From positions 114,090,375-114,154,374 of the forward strand of contig JARCOQ010000002.1 of NCBI GenBank assembly GCA_029207755.1: a DNA stretch of 64,000 nucleotides, in the 5' to 3' direction. The position numbers and the translations under genes are program-made. A model generated the notes under the pieces. The model saw only the letters and a program-made list of their open reading frames with translations. It ran no database searches and was not told where the DNA came from. Positions within the stretch are counted from its first letter, which is position 1. Each line of letters opens with the position of its first letter. Positions 35,411 through 48,561 of this stretch are shown in pieces. This stretch comes from Chamaea fasciata (Eukaryota; Chordata; Aves; Passeriformes; Sylviidae).

Positions 35411-37989
35411 ACTGCACAGCTCTCAACACCCTGTTACGTGGTGAGCAAATACCTGCTTCAGAGGAAACTGATTTACTTCTGAAGAAGTCAGTTAATCTTT
35501 GAAGAAACTTCAGCCAGGCTGATCAAAGTCCCTGAAAGGCCTTATTTCCTAAATAAATAAGGTTATGAGTGGTTGTGTAACGCTAAGAAAAGAGGAAGAA
35601 GGATAAAAAGTCAACGTTATTGATTACCCCCTTTCCTGTGGGCAAAAGGGAGCTTGAAACTCATCTGAAATAAATTCAGGTTATGGTTGTCACACACTGA
35701 GCTGCAGCAGCTGAAATCCCAGATTTTCCAAAGTGTTTATCCACAACATTCCTTTAATTTGGTGGCTTTTTCTGGGTTTGCCTGGGTGCCTTTCAGCTTT
35801 TGTTTCCCAGCTGCAGAGAGCACAGGCAGGGATGATTTGAGCGGCATGAAGGCAGGTACCTCGAAGGGTTTAAAGCCTGTGCACTGCCATTGGTACGACG
35901 CTGGAATTTGGTGGGATTCCCTGGGAATGCAAACAGCAGCAGGGGAAGGGAAGCTGCTGCAGCACCAGAAAGGCTCACGCGATGCCCTTGGATATCATCA
36001 TGCTGTAATTCCTGGGAATTCCAAATCCCAGCGAGCTGCTCCAGGACGGGATAACTCAGCATCACCTGCAGGCACATCCCGCAGTGCCTGGATAACTTCC
36101 TCCCCTTTCCCATCCTTGAAACACTGGGATGAGTCCTTCACCGACCAAATTCTTCCCAGGGAACACGGCAGAGCCAGAGCCAAATCCCTGCTAAACGGTG
36201 TCTAAATGCCATTAACGGACACTAATAATGCCATGACATGCGACCAGAGGGAAACAGGAGCTGGAATTCTGCTGTCAAGGGCAGCATTCAGGCAGTGCCA
36301 GTAGGCAGCAGCTGTTTTGCATTTAAAAGGGCAACACTTAGAGGTGATTTTTTTTTTTTTCCACTTTGCCAGAGACTAAAGAATTTCACACGACTTGGGA
36401 CTGTTCCCCGAATCCATGAACCTGTTGCACTGGTGTCTCTTTCTCTATATTTACTATGAGGGAGATGGAAACAGCTATAAATATATTTATATTTATATAT
36501 AAAAATGCTTGTGAAGGTCTTTTTCTGCTTTCAGATGAGCTGTTCTGTTTGCAGAGCTTTGTCATGGGACGAAACACCTATACCAGGAATTCTCTTTCAC
36601 TATCCAATTAAATTATGTTCAGCTGGGAGTCTACATTATTAAAAAATCCCAGTCGAACGTTTCCCCTTCTTTCTTCTGGGTAAAGTTCGACAAACTGCCC
36701 TAATGATGAAAAATGTGCTATTCCCACACGTCCCCCAAACCAGGATTTGTGGCAACATGGTGACCATGAAATCCACTGCAGTGTGAGGGACCTTTGGAGG
36801 ATCATAATATGAGGATATGTTCTGAAAGATGCACAACAGTTGAGTTTTTAATCTTTTTACTAAGGCTGTGTGGATTCTTATTCCATTCTGGAAAACAGAG
36901 CAGCAGAGCAGAGAGCAGAATTGGAGCTGCATGGGCATTTCCCAGCTTTGTGTGCATGATTTAAAAATGTAAATACCTTTCTTTGCACAGTTTTCCACCT
37001 TAAACAAGTGTCTCTTCCTTGTGGATTCCCACAAGCTCTGGGGCTGTTCCCACACTGCTGCTGAGGTGGACCAGAAGGAGAAGTCAATTTGTCCGTTCAT
37101 ACGCTCAAAAATGCATAAATTCAGGGGTTTTTCTTCAGCTTTACATCAGTACCAGGGCTTGTAAAACTCTTTCCTTGCAGCAACAACAGGTGAGTTCAAA
37201 ACCGTGGGCTACAGATGTTGAAATACTGATCCAAACTTGGTCATTCAATAAAGCTGAGCAGGAAACCCCATGGTGATAAGAGGCTTGCTCAGGGGCATTT
37301 TCAGATTTTATGTTGGCTCTGGATAAAGTTTAGTAAGGAAAAGAAACAATAAAACTCCATCCCTGGCAGAAAAGTTAGCCCTACTCATCAAATCTGCACC
37401 TGCAACTTGATCCAAAAATCAGTTATTTTACTGAAAAAGTGCTTTGGGTTTCTAATGTGGAACATGGTCCAGCTCAGAAGGATGTGTGTGGTGTGAATGG
37501 GGAAAAGCCACAGCCACTCTTCAAGCCTTTTATCTTTTTCTCTGTTCCTGGGAATCCCAAAATTATGAGTTAAAAATGACTCAGGATATAAAGAAACTGG
37601 CATTGTTATAAAAACCAGAGGAATGATTCTTGCACAAAACAAGTTCAGGATGACCTGAGCAGGCAGAGGTGTCGCCGGAGAACTGCTAAACACCTTTTTG
37701 TGCTTTTACACAACTAAATACAAGTGTAAAGTTGAGCCTTGTCTTGTTAAACACAGATATTTGTGCTTTATGTACTCTATGTTTTCTTCAGTTGTTTGAA
37801 GACAGTCCTCTGGTTTTTGTCTTTTTTCCCATGTGCTTTACAGTACTCATCCATTCATCAAACCATTCACCTGATTCTTACCGATGGAGTTCTTGATAAA
37901 AACAGACTTGACAGAGTTAAAATTCGTTATGGAGATTTCCATGAAATAGAGGTAAAATATTGGGCCTGAAGGTGCTGCAGGAAATGCAG

Positions 37990-38540
37990 TTCATGGAGTT
38001 GTGGAATGGTTTGGGTTGGAAGGGACCTTAAATCCCATCCAGTGCCACCCCTGCCATCGGCAGGGACACCTCCCACCGTCCCAAGCTACTCCAAGCCCCA
38101 ATGTCCAACCCGGCCTTGGGCACTGCCAGGGATCCAGGGGCAGCCACAGCAAATCTGGGAATTCTATTCCAGGGCCTGCCCACCCTCCCAGGGAAGGATT
38201 TTTTTTTTTTCCCAACATCCCACCTCAACTTGTCATTTCTCAGTTTGAAGCCATTCCCTGTGTCCGGTCCCTCCGTGCCTTGGGAACTGTCTCTCTCCAG
38301 GTTTCCTGGGGCTCCTTCAGGCCCTGCAAGGCCACCCTGAGCTCAGCCCAAAGCTTCTCCTGTCCAGGCTGAACAATCCCAGCTGTGCCAGCCTTTCCTC
38401 CCAGCAGAGCTGCTCCATCCCTCTGCTCATCCTGGAGCCTCCTCTGGGCTCTCTCCAGCAGCTCCACGTCCTCCCTGTGCTGGCCAGGCCTGTGGGACAG
38501 GAATCTTCACACTCCAGAAGACCAGACACCACACTCTCCC
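37990..38540 (-). mobile_element. CR1 LINE 3' fragment, about 550 bp
   Basis: Begins with a clean reversed tail (GGAATGGTTTGGGTTGGAAG), then CCAGTGCCACCCCTGCCATC, CAGGGATCCAGGGGCAGCCA and, further 5' in the element, CTGTCCAGGCTGAACAATCC and the GGAGCCTCCTCTGGGCTCTC segment. One of the longer copies in this window. A T run interrupts it at 38189-38199. Confidence 0.95.
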
Positions 38541-39597
38541 CACTTACATGTGCTCTTAGCAAGCTCAACACACATTTTTCCATCTTTTTTCTTTTGTCAC
38601 ATCCTTGTTGACAATGCAGCAGTGGCCACCCTGAGGAATTCACAGCCCATTTTCCCAGCCTGCTCCGGGTTAACGCCGTGGTTTGAGCACAAGCCCTCCA
38701 CAATGTGCTCTTTGCATTATGAGAGGTTGTGGCTGACACTGCTGCTCCTGGGGGAGATCTGTGCACATGGAAAGCACATAATTGGAACAGGATTTTATTC
38801 TGCTTGATGAGCTTCACACAGAAGGATCTGGCTGAGAAGAGCCCAGCTCTGTTCTCAATGAAGCGAGCGGTGACCTCTGTGGAAACCCCGTTACCGCAGC
38901 TTTCCAAAACTTCATCCCAAGGAGTTTGGATGTGAGAAGGCTGCAGTTGCTGAGATGTGTCTTATCTGCTCACATTAGGGAAGGTGGTTTGTTCTTCATC
39001 CAGCTGGCTCAGGGTTTCAGACCCCCAGTTCCACTGATGTCCTGTGAGGGATGGAAGGACTTCGACAGCTTCCAAATTTAAGTTTCTGCCCAGAATTTTT
39101 GCGTCTTGATGACAGAAATACTGACATGTTGCCACCCAAGATAGCAAAAGGATTTCCAGGTAGCAGACAGCTCTGGAGGAAAAACAGCCTCCTGAGAAAA
39201 GTCCCTCATTCCCAGGCACATTTGGCTGCCTTCTCCCTGGCCGTGGAAATGAGCATCTTCTGGGTTTGGTTCTTGCCCAAAGACGGGGAAGATTCACAAG
39301 CAGGGATTCAAATCCAAGCTGACTTTCCACACCAGAGCGAAAAAGACAATGGGCTTCAGATCCAAGTGGGATTTTAATTTCCCCTCCCCTGCCAATCTGG
39401 TCAAAATGTCCAAAACAGCAAAAATTCACCTCAGATTCCTGGAACTGGTCCTGGTATCTTTGCTTTGAGATACTCTGTGGTGGGTGCATGCTCCGTTTGC
39501 CACATCACGAGCCAGCAGGATGCATGAACATCCCCATGGGGAAGTAGCTGCTTCCTGCAGCACTTCCAAGAGCAGACAACTCTCCAGGTCCCTCAGG
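38541..39597. other. Noncoding, no gene recognised
   Basis: Unique sequence; a 175-codon minus-strand frame at 38962-39489 has no recognisable domain or splice context. Confidence 0.45.
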
Positions 39598-39808
39598 TCC
39601 ATAGGTTGGATATTGGGAAAAAAGCTTTTTCACTCAAAGAATAATAAAGTACTGAAATCCTCTGCCCAGGGATGTGGTGGAGTCACCATCCCTGGATGTG
39701 TGTAAAAAAAGATTAGATGTGGCACTCGGTGCCATGGTTTAGTTGAGGTGTTGGGGCTGGGTTGGACTTGATCTTGGAGGTCTCTTCCAACCTAATCATT
39801 CTTGTCTG
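39598..39808 (+). mobile_element. CR1 LINE 3' fragment (CR1-X-like)
   Basis: GGTTGGATATTGGGAAAAAA, GGGATGTGGTGGAGTCACCA, AGATGTGGCACT and GGTCTCTTCCAACCTAATCA follow the order of a CR1 subfamily distinct from most others here. Confidence 0.88.
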
Positions 39809-42309
39809 TTCTCTGTGTGTCATGGCCGTAACACGAGGTTGGACTTGTTGCCACAGGATTGGATCCACACTCATGGAAAACTGTGCTCTGCAAGGCATGA
39901 TCCTCAGTACTGTTCTCAGCTGCAGGCAGGATGTCTGGCCCAAGCAATGACCCAGGGTTATGGGCTAGAAAAGCTGCTCCGAGGGATGCTGCAGAGGCAG
40001 GGCTGGAAGCATCCAGCTTCCAGTGAGAGCCACTGACCACAAGAAACAGAGGCAGCTTTGCCTGGTCTGTCATTTTCCTCCCCTTGACCCATGGTGGTCT
40101 CTCTCTTGGGTGTTCTGTGGTTTCTCCTCAAGTGTGAATTTCCCTAGTTAAGAGCTGCCCTGATGACCAGGAATCCTTCTGGGAACTGCTGGAAAACCCC
40201 AGCTCCTCAACCACTGGATCCCTCCAGTGTTGATGTGACACAATGAGCATTTCTCAGTCCAAAAGAAACTTTGATCTTCAGTTTCATTTATCTTCAGTAG
40301 CGCACTTTGGAGGACAACAGTGGGAAGGGGAAAAAAAAAAAATCTCTCCTAACCAGATTTTGGTTTGTTTGGATCACTAAATCTGCAAAGTCCACTCTGC
40401 ATTCTCCAGCCATGGGGTCACAATCTTTCATTCTCAAGCACATTTCTCAGCAGTGTCCAGCAGGTAGATTAGGTTTTTCCCTTACCTTTAAAACTTCTGG
40501 AATATTTTAATGGAGCTTTAATTCAGAATAATTTTAGAAATAATGGTGTATTTTACTTGGAAACTTCTTTTCATGAGCACCAATAAGAGCCCTGAGAAAA
40601 TACCTTTTTGGAACCTCCTTTGCTGAATTTCTTTGAGCTGGGACCATTTGGGACAAAAAATGTGGCATTACTGCTACCGGTTTCAGGTAGCCAGACTAGA
40701 TGGCCTCTCAGGAAGCAGCAGTAAAAAGGCAGAGCAAATTAAATGAGTACCTTTGTGCATTTTTAAACGTGTCTTCCTGGAAAAATAACTCCTGGCTTGA
40801 ATGAAAGGAACTGAAGTGTGTACTTTTGCCAAACTTTATCCAAGAGGATTAAGAAGTGAGCCTACAGACAACTCCTGAGGTTGACAGAGCGTGGAACACC
40901 ACAGAAAGCGCATGAAAAGAGGGTAATAAAGGGAAGGGCACAGAGTTTTCAGCGCAGGGAGTGTGTACAAAGATTGTCCTGAAGTTTGTTATCACCAACA
41001 GAGATCATGGCACAACAGCAAGATATGGAAAGTGATCTTCCAAACACCAAGGGCAAACATTTGTCCAGACAGGGCTGAAAAGGCTCAACTTCACGATCAA
41101 ATCTTTGTAGAAAGCGGAGTTGTCATCGTTGGTCTGCAGAACTCAGCTTTGAGAGGCAGTAAAACCCAATCCATGATATGACAGGGGCAGCAAGTGATGG
41201 CTCCATGACAGGAGGATGGACAGGGGTGCTGGCTGCACCCGTTGTCACCAGGATTGCACCACAGTTTCCATCACAACCTCCTGTTTTCATGTGCCATGGG
41301 CATTGCAAAATGCTGACCTTTGGGGCTGCATTTTTCCATGCTTGCTCCCTGCCCCAAAGGTGAATTCCTTCAGAAATTCTGAGCAGAATCTTTTCAGGGA
41401 CCATGGCTATTATTTTTGGCTGTTGCCAGGGTGGCTTGCCTGGGGCAGACCGAATAACAACTGGTTTGTTCCTCTGAGCTACAATAAATCCCACCATCCA
41501 TCATGTGAAGGAGAAAATTAAAAGCAGGAAAAACAAATCAGAGCTCTCTCCCTGTTAATGTTTGCAAGGACTGTTTAGGCTTGCAAATGGCAGCAGGTGA
41601 AGAAAAGAGAGATTTAACTGGGAGATACTGCCCTGACCATGAGTCTCCTTTAATGACAATTAACTCCACGGTATTTATATCAGGAGTTGGTTTCAGGGAC
41701 AACTACTGAGAAGTGGTGTTAAATACAATCTTCAAGATACCAGGAGAGGAGAATGGGTCTGTTTTGTCCCCCTGAGTGTCTCTAACCTGGGACACTTGCT
41801 TTTCTCAAGCAGTTAATTAAGAACTGAAGGATTGCACATTCCCAACCATTGCCACAGGCTGGGTCAGCCAGTGTCAAGGGCACTAAATATTCTCCATTTC
41901 TCAAAAGCAGGACGCCTGAAAGAGCCTCAAAACATGGATATAAATGCTGAACTACAGGTACCCATGGTTGAAGATGCACTCTAGGGGCGTTAAGGACCAC
42001 AGGCTTTAGGATTAGGATTTAGCATTAGGATTGAAATGCTGAGCAGCACTCAAAGCCACAAACAAGCCCAGGACACAGCCCCACGTCTGCTGTTAGGAAA
42101 TCGCACCCAGGTGGCCTCATATACCCCCACACATTCTCCCGATTTTATCATCCACACAAAATATGTCTGAAAGTCACTGTACAGACAGGAAAAGCCTGTC
42201 TCCCTACAGGCCCCAATAAAGACTAGAGCTGTCCAAAGGTCTCTGGGAGTACAAATGTGTTTGTTCCAGTAGGTCTGGTCTGTGAGGCTGCAAACCCTCC
42301 AGACTACAG
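39809..42309. other. Noncoding, no gene recognised
   Basis: Unique sequence with A runs at 40329-40341. Short frames only. Confidence 0.45.
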
Positions 42310-42895
42310 CTTCATCTGGGGACACGTTGATGGAGCAGGGCACAGGGTTGTGTCCAGGTGGCTCTGGAATATCCCCAGGGAGAGACTCCCCAGCCTCTCT
42401 GGGCTCTGCTCAGGGCTGGGCACTGCCCAGGGCACAAGTTGTGCCTCCTGTGCAGGGGAATTGCTGGGCTCAGTCCCTGCCCGGGGCTCTGGGGCCATTG
42501 CTGGGCCTGGAGCAGAGCCTGGGGCTGCTCTGCCCTCCCTGCACAGGGGACAGACATGGGGACAGCCAGGGACACCCAGGGACACTGATGTCCCCTCTCC
42601 CTGGGGCTCCTCTCCAGGCTGAGCAGCCCCAGCTCCCTCAGCCTCTCCTGGGCACGGAGATGCTCCAGGCCCTTCCTCAGCTCCAGGAGCTCCTGTCCCT
42701 GCTGTGCTGAGGATCCAGGGCTGGACACAGCAGCCAGAGGAGCCTCCAGGGCTGGGCAGAGGGGCAGGATCAGCCTTGACCTGCTGGGAACGCTCATCCC
42801 AATGTACCCCAGGCCTTCTGCACTCTGCTGGCTCATGGACAACTCATTGTCCACCAGGACCCCAGATCCTTCTACTCAGAGCTGTTTTCCAGCAT
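42310..42895 (-). mobile_element. CR1 LINE internal/3' fragment
   Basis: CCTCTCCAGGCTGAGCAGCC, AGAGGGGCAGGATCA, GACCTGCTGGGAACGCTCAT, CTGCTGGCTCATGGACAACT and CCACCAGGACCCCAGATCCT are CR1 landmarks from the 3' part of the second reading frame. Several overlapping frames of 90-180 codons here are shadows of this decayed element. The 3' tail itself is not seen. Confidence 0.92.
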
Positions 42896-43494
42896 TTTTT
42901 TTTTTCCAAATGATTGTATTTTACACACAATATTGTTCCAACTTCAGCATTTAAGTACCTGATTATCCACTTTTAATGATTATGTCATTCAGTCCACCAA
43001 AACACACTGTTCATGCTCTGTCCTGATACATCCATATTTGAAATTAAATATAATACTTTATGCCACACTTTTAACCTCAAGCACCACAAAATGCCTGGCT
43101 AAGACGAAGCTTACAGGGTTCACATAACAATCTGCTTGTTTTATAACTTCCTTTTTCTAGGGGCACCTAATGCACCCACATGCCAATTATTGCTAAATAG
43201 TTCCTCCAGGTTTCTTTGCAACCTAAGAATGTCTGGCAGATCTGCAATTGCACCTGCAGCTGGACCTTAACATCAGACTTGCAGTGACTTTGTTCTGTAA
43301 TACATCCAGCTTTTATAATGCCTGATAAAAGAATCAAAAAGCGTGATGGTGAAATCAGACCGGTTTGTCTTTGACTAAATTTAGGAATTGTTGAATCTAT
43401 GAAGCAGTTGCTTAACCCCATAAATCCTCACGGCTCTGTGGTGTAAGAGTTCAAGCAGAGCTTTCATCAGAGCATTAAACAGCTTCAAACTGAG
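42896..43494. other. Noncoding, no gene recognised
   Basis: AT-rich unique sequence. Confidence 0.45.
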
Positions 43495-43675
43495 AGTAGG
43501 TTTAGGTGGGATATTGGGCAGGAATTGTTCCCTGGGAGGGGCTGGGATGGAATTTCCAGAGAAGCTGTGGCTGCCCCTGGATCCCTGGCAGTGTCCAAGG
43601 CCAGGTTGGACACTGGGGCTTGGAGCAGCCTGGGACAGTGGGAGGTGTCTCTGCCCAGGTGGCACATTCTACAAT
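43495..43675 (+). mobile_element. CR1 LINE fragment lacking its tail
   Basis: GGCAGGAATTGTTCCCTGGG, CCAGAGAAGCTGTGGCTGCC, TTGGACACTGGGGCTTGGAG and GGACAGTGGGAGGTGTC, ending before the usual 3' tail. Confidence 0.92.
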
Positions 43676-46600
43676 TCCACGTTTTTCCCTGTGTTTTTTC
43701 TGCCTCCCACAGCATATCCCAGCTGAATCACTGACAGTGGACTCACAGGGAGTGCCTGCACTCTCCACACTTTTCCATGTATTCCCTGGCTTCTGAAACC
43801 TTGGCCACTGCAACATCCCCTGATTTGAAGCCACTCTGTCTCTTCCCCCTGTTCTGTGCCTTGAGTGCAGCCTGTTGACAATTGATTTCATCAGGACAAT
43901 GAATTATACCTCTGGATTGCTTGGAATGAAAGGAACTCTTTTCCTCAGGGTTCATTCCACTATTTTCTTTACTCAGCTACCTCAAACCTCCACTTGCTCC
44001 AGTACATCTTTTCAGATTTTTGTGTCCCTCAAAGGCCAGCTGTGCTATTTATCCCTTCTTGGAGGACCTCTCCTTTTAACTCCTTCTTGGAGCAGACTTT
44101 TCTGCTGGAGGAACTGAGCCCTTTCAAACCTGTACACAGTGTTTGCATTGCAGAGAGGAACTGCAATCTCCTAAGGCTGGCTAAGGCAGGCTTCAAAATA
44201 TTTCTTCCATATTTATTTCACCTTTGGGCTATGTGGTTCACCACCTTTTTTTTTTTTCCTTTTTCCCTCTAATTGTTAGTATTATTGGCCCAACTGCATT
44301 TCCAGAGAAGTTAACCCTTAGGACACTCTGCACCTTGCTTTCCTGATCTTCCCTGAGATCTCTTCCCTGCTTGTCCAATCACAGAGTGATTTTCCCAGTG
44401 CTCTTCAAGTTACTTTTACTTCTTTTGTTTCCCTTCAGCCCTGGCTTGTTTACATTTTCCCCATATTGCCTTGTTTTATTGCTCATCTAGACCGTCATTA
44501 ACTATGTGTACTTTTCAATAACTTCCTTCACTTGGTTTTTTATCACTTCCTTGAATATATCCCAGCAGATCTGCAGGGAGATTTCTTCATCCTTGCCAAC
44601 CAGTGGCCTGAAAATCACCCAAACTCCTCTCAGAGGACTGGCAGGAGCTATCCCGTAACACAGCCCTGCACTTGGACACAGGAGGTTCGAGGTGCTTCCC
44701 ACAGGTGAACCAAAGCAGGAAAACATCTCTCCTGTGACCACAGCTAAAAGATTTCCAGCGAATATCATGGATAAGATTCTACTGAGCCAGTTGAGGTGGG
44801 GGATGACAACCCAGAGAGCCACATGGGTGAGTCTGTCTCAAAAATCACCCAAAATTCCCACCCGGATAGTGAAGATAGGCTGGTTTCAGATAGCAAGAGG
44901 GCAACAACTGGTCCTGGCCACACCGTGGGCCCTGATGTGACTTTTCCTCCCTGCCGGCCAAAAAGGGAGGAAGAACTTCCCCTTGTCCAGAAGAACTCAC
45001 TGAGCCACACTGATTTTTTTTTCCTGGAGCTTGGCCCTAAGACCTAGGCCATGGAAAGGGCTCTGACTTTCCAATAAGCTGAACCTCCAGGAATCCAGAG
45101 CTATCGAAACTGAGCGAGACAATTCCATTCCAGCGTTGGCAAGACAGTGTTTGGACACAGCACGTTACAAGATGTCCTGCCAGTTCTGGGTCTGGGAGCA
45201 GACTCCAAGGCAGGTGAATCCTTCCTTAACTGGAGCTCCACAGCAAGGAAAACATCTCACAGAACTCGAGTAAAGATGAAACCAGCTGGCTGATGGAGAG
45301 GGCTAAGAGAAGTGGTGCTCTCTGAAGAGCTGCCAGCAGTTTCTGAAATGAAGGTCAATTAAATTAAAGTAATTGCAAGTCTATATCTGCATTGAGACTG
45401 GCACCTGTGTGTCAATACAACCTGAATTTGTACCCACACACTGGTAGTCGATGGCAAACGTGTGCACACAGAACAGAGGTACTTTCTAGAAGGCAGCTTT
45501 TCACACATTCCTTGGCAGGCTGGATCACTCTCACCTCCTGTGATCCCTGACAACGTGGTGTTGGAGAAGGAAAGGGTCCTCTGCTTCTCTCGGGTTTCTG
45601 GAACAGCCTCACACAGATTCCCATTTTTGTATCTCTGTTCCTGACACATTTGCCAATCAAAGTACCTCTCTATCTCCCTCACTCCTCTTATCTCAAGAGC
45701 TTTGTTCTAAAATAAAGGAAGTTGGGCTGGATGGTGTTGCCAAACTTTGAAAAGCTTCTGTAAAACTCTACATTTTCCTATGGTGCTGCAAAGCCCATAT
45801 TTACCTAATAGACTGTCCAGAGTCCAGAGGAGCTTCTACTAAATTTCTGGTAAAGAGTATTTGTTTTAAGAATTGATATGCATGCCAAAAACAATGTACT
45901 GCATTTATCAGCCTGGAACTGTTACAATCTTTTCAGCAAATAACATCCCAGTTTCTGAAAAAGGCCTAAAATGTGTGTCTAATCCAATTGTGTCACCTCT
46001 CATTTCCTTCAAAGAAGGGGGGAAAAAGGCAAAGCTGAGCCTGAAATTCTGGTTTGAATTAACTGCCACTTTATCTCTAAGTGACCTCTTTGTGCAAAGC
46101 TATTACTGCAAACACAGTCTCTGAATCATTCAGTCGTCTCCAACCTCCAACGCCTGAAACACAGAGCTACAAGGTAGTTAATGCTATCAGCACTATCATC
46201 TTGCATTTGTGTAGGGCTTCTCATCCAAAATATTCCAGCTCCTGGCAGGGTGATCCTTTCCCTGGGTGGGCTCCTCATGTAGGTGCTGCATCCAGCATTG
46301 CAAAAGGGTAAAAGGGGCAGAAGGGGGATTTGACACTTTAATTCCAGTGCCACTGTTAAAGAAAATAACCTTCTATAAGATGCAAAGCAGCAACCAGAGC
46401 TCTGCAGTGCCACACAGCCATGGAGAGAAGGACATGGAGAATATTCCAGGTATTATCCTCAAATCCACTCAGTTCTCTCTGGCAGCATGGAAGGACCTAA
46501 GAGTTAGAAAGGTTCAGACCCTCTGAGAGAAAACAGAGGGCTAGAACAGGTATTTAAACAGAGAGCCTTGGTTATTCAAGTTAGGATGGAGCCCTGCTTC

Positions 46601-47973
46601 TAACCAGGACAATCTGGTGTGGCAAAAGCTTTAACTGGGATGATTTTAAAAACCCAGTTAATTTTCTTCATTGGAATAAAGGCAATTTAACCTCATTCCA
46701 CTACTCCTTGTGGCCAGCCATGCCAGCCCTCCACTGTCTGCCCCCTCTGCCATGCACCCACCCCCAAAATACCTTTTTATCCATTTATTGCTGGTCCTTC
46801 CTCAGCAGCCAGGGGCTCCTCTTCCCGATGGCACCTCCTGAGGGTGTTGGCAGTCATCTGCTGAGGGTTGGGAAATTCATCTCAGCCTTGTCCTGCCCTG
46901 CTGGTGCTCCATCCTTCCTTCCAGCCCTGACTGCTCCTGCAGCTCTCTCAGTCCCAGCTGCTGGAGCAGGTTGAGGTGGTGAGCCCAAAGGCTGGAGAGC
47001 AAAAGAAGAGAATTTATACTTTGGTATTTTGGAAGCTGGAATCCAAGGGAGAAGCTTAAGAACGTGACTTGAGGCCAAAATGTTTGGCTCTCCAGTAACA
47101 GAGCGGAGAGAGGCAGGTTTATTCCTATTGCAACACTGTGGCCCGTGTCCTGTAGGAATTTTCCAGCATCATGGATGTGTGGTGGGCTCAGAGGAACCTC
47201 TCCTTTGCTGCTCTGCTTCCTGCAGCTCTGTGGGAGGAAAGGGATATCAGAGGAATCAGCAGCACTGCACGAAACTTGTCTGAGATGGAGCTGTGTATGG
47301 AAGGGCCTGGGAGTTATTCCTGGGACATCCCGAGGTTACAACTCCTCCTGCCACTGTCCTCCTCAGCTGTCCTTCCATGCCCTCATTCCAGCAGAATCAT
47401 TCCCTCCAGCTGTTAATTTGGCTGCTATGTCATTTATTCCAGCTGCTGAGTTCGAGAAAGAAAATTTTAAAAAAGCTGCATCTCACTGAAAACAGATGCT
47501 GCCTCTGTACTAAGCAGATAAATGAAATACATAACGCCCGGTTTGTTTACAGTGCCGATCCTTTGTAAAGTTTTGGTGGTTTTATCCTTGATATTAAAAT
47601 TCCAAGTATATTATATCACTTTATTTTTCATGCATCTGGATTTGGGAAATAGCCCACTGGCATTTCTCAGGAATACTGTCAATGAAATGGACTAACAATT
47701 CACCACAGAAATGACAGTGCAGAGAAAAGAAAAAAAAACAACAAACAAACAAACAAACAAAAATGAGCTCAGCTTTTGCTCCTATAGAAGAGACACAACT
47801 TTTCTGGCCTCCATTTCTTCACGGTCAGTTACAATTCCGTGCAATTTTTCTCTATATCCAACATGCACAAATTAAATACATCAGAGTAAACCAGGGACTT
47901 CCAACACGGATCTGTGTGCACAGACAGGGATACAACCACAAGGAGAGAACACGGGGATGCAACTGCAAGTAGA
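43676..47973. other. Noncoding, no gene recognised
   Basis: About 4.3 kb without a recognised interspersed repeat apart from an (AAAC)n run at 47738-47762. Frames up to 114 codons show no domain I recognise. Confidence 0.45.
47738..47762 (+). repeat. (AAAC)n microsatellite
   Basis: Five to six near-perfect tetranucleotide units. Confidence 0.85.
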
Positions 47974-48561
47974 GATCACAGAATCACCAGGGTGGGAAGG
48001 GACCTTTGGGATCACCCAGTGCCACCCCAGCAGCACCAGCATCAGCCCAAACCCTGTCCCCAAGGGCCACCTCCAGACTGCTCCTGAACACTCCCACACA
48101 CAGTGACTCCAAACCTCCCTGGGCAGCTCATCCCAAGGCCTGACTGCCTGACTACTCTTGTAGAGAATTTTTTTTTTTCTCATATCTAATCTGAACCTCC
48201 CCTGGTGCAATTCGAGGCCATTTCCTCTCATTCTTTCACTTTGGACACAGCAGAAGAACCGACCCCCCCTCACTGCCCCTCCTGGCAGGGAGTTGTGCAG
48301 AGCCACCAGGTCCCCCCTGAGCCTCCTTTTCTCCAGGCTCAGCCCCTTGCCCAGCTCCCTCAGCCCCTCCTGGGGCTCCAGCCCCTTCCCCAGCTCCCTG
48401 CCCTGCCCTGGACACGCTCCAGCCCCTCCAGGGCTCTCCTGCAGGAGCCACAACTGGACACAGCCCTGGAGCACAGAGGGACAATCCCTGCCCTGCTCCT
48501 GCTGGACACACAATTCCACATCCAGTCCAGGGGCCAGTGGCCTCCTTGGCCACATGGGCTA
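47974..48561 (-). mobile_element. CR1 LINE 3' fragment, copy 2 of a near-identical trio
   Basis: Reversed tail at the left (ATCACAGAATCACCAGGGTG), then CCCCAGCAGCACCAGCATCA, CTCCCACACACAGTGACTCC and the GC-rich block identical to the 28.9 and 61.1 kb copies. Extends to the CTTGGCCACATGGGC landmark, so it reaches slightly further 5' than copy 1. A T run is present at 48171-48179. Confidence 0.95.

Larger units (their letters stand above)
33123..37989. other. Noncoding, no confident gene
   Basis: Mostly unique sequence with no CR1 seen for nearly 5 kb. It has an A-rich patch at 35120-35165, a 74-nt purine run at 35265-35338 and an AT-rich patch at 36475-36505. A possible minus-strand first exon is discussed separately. 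Confidence 0.45.

Noticed and set aside
42282..42854. Frames of 93-180 codons rich in Pro, Gly and Leu
   Set aside because: Derived from a decayed CR1 segment; no intact reverse transcriptase motifs are readable.
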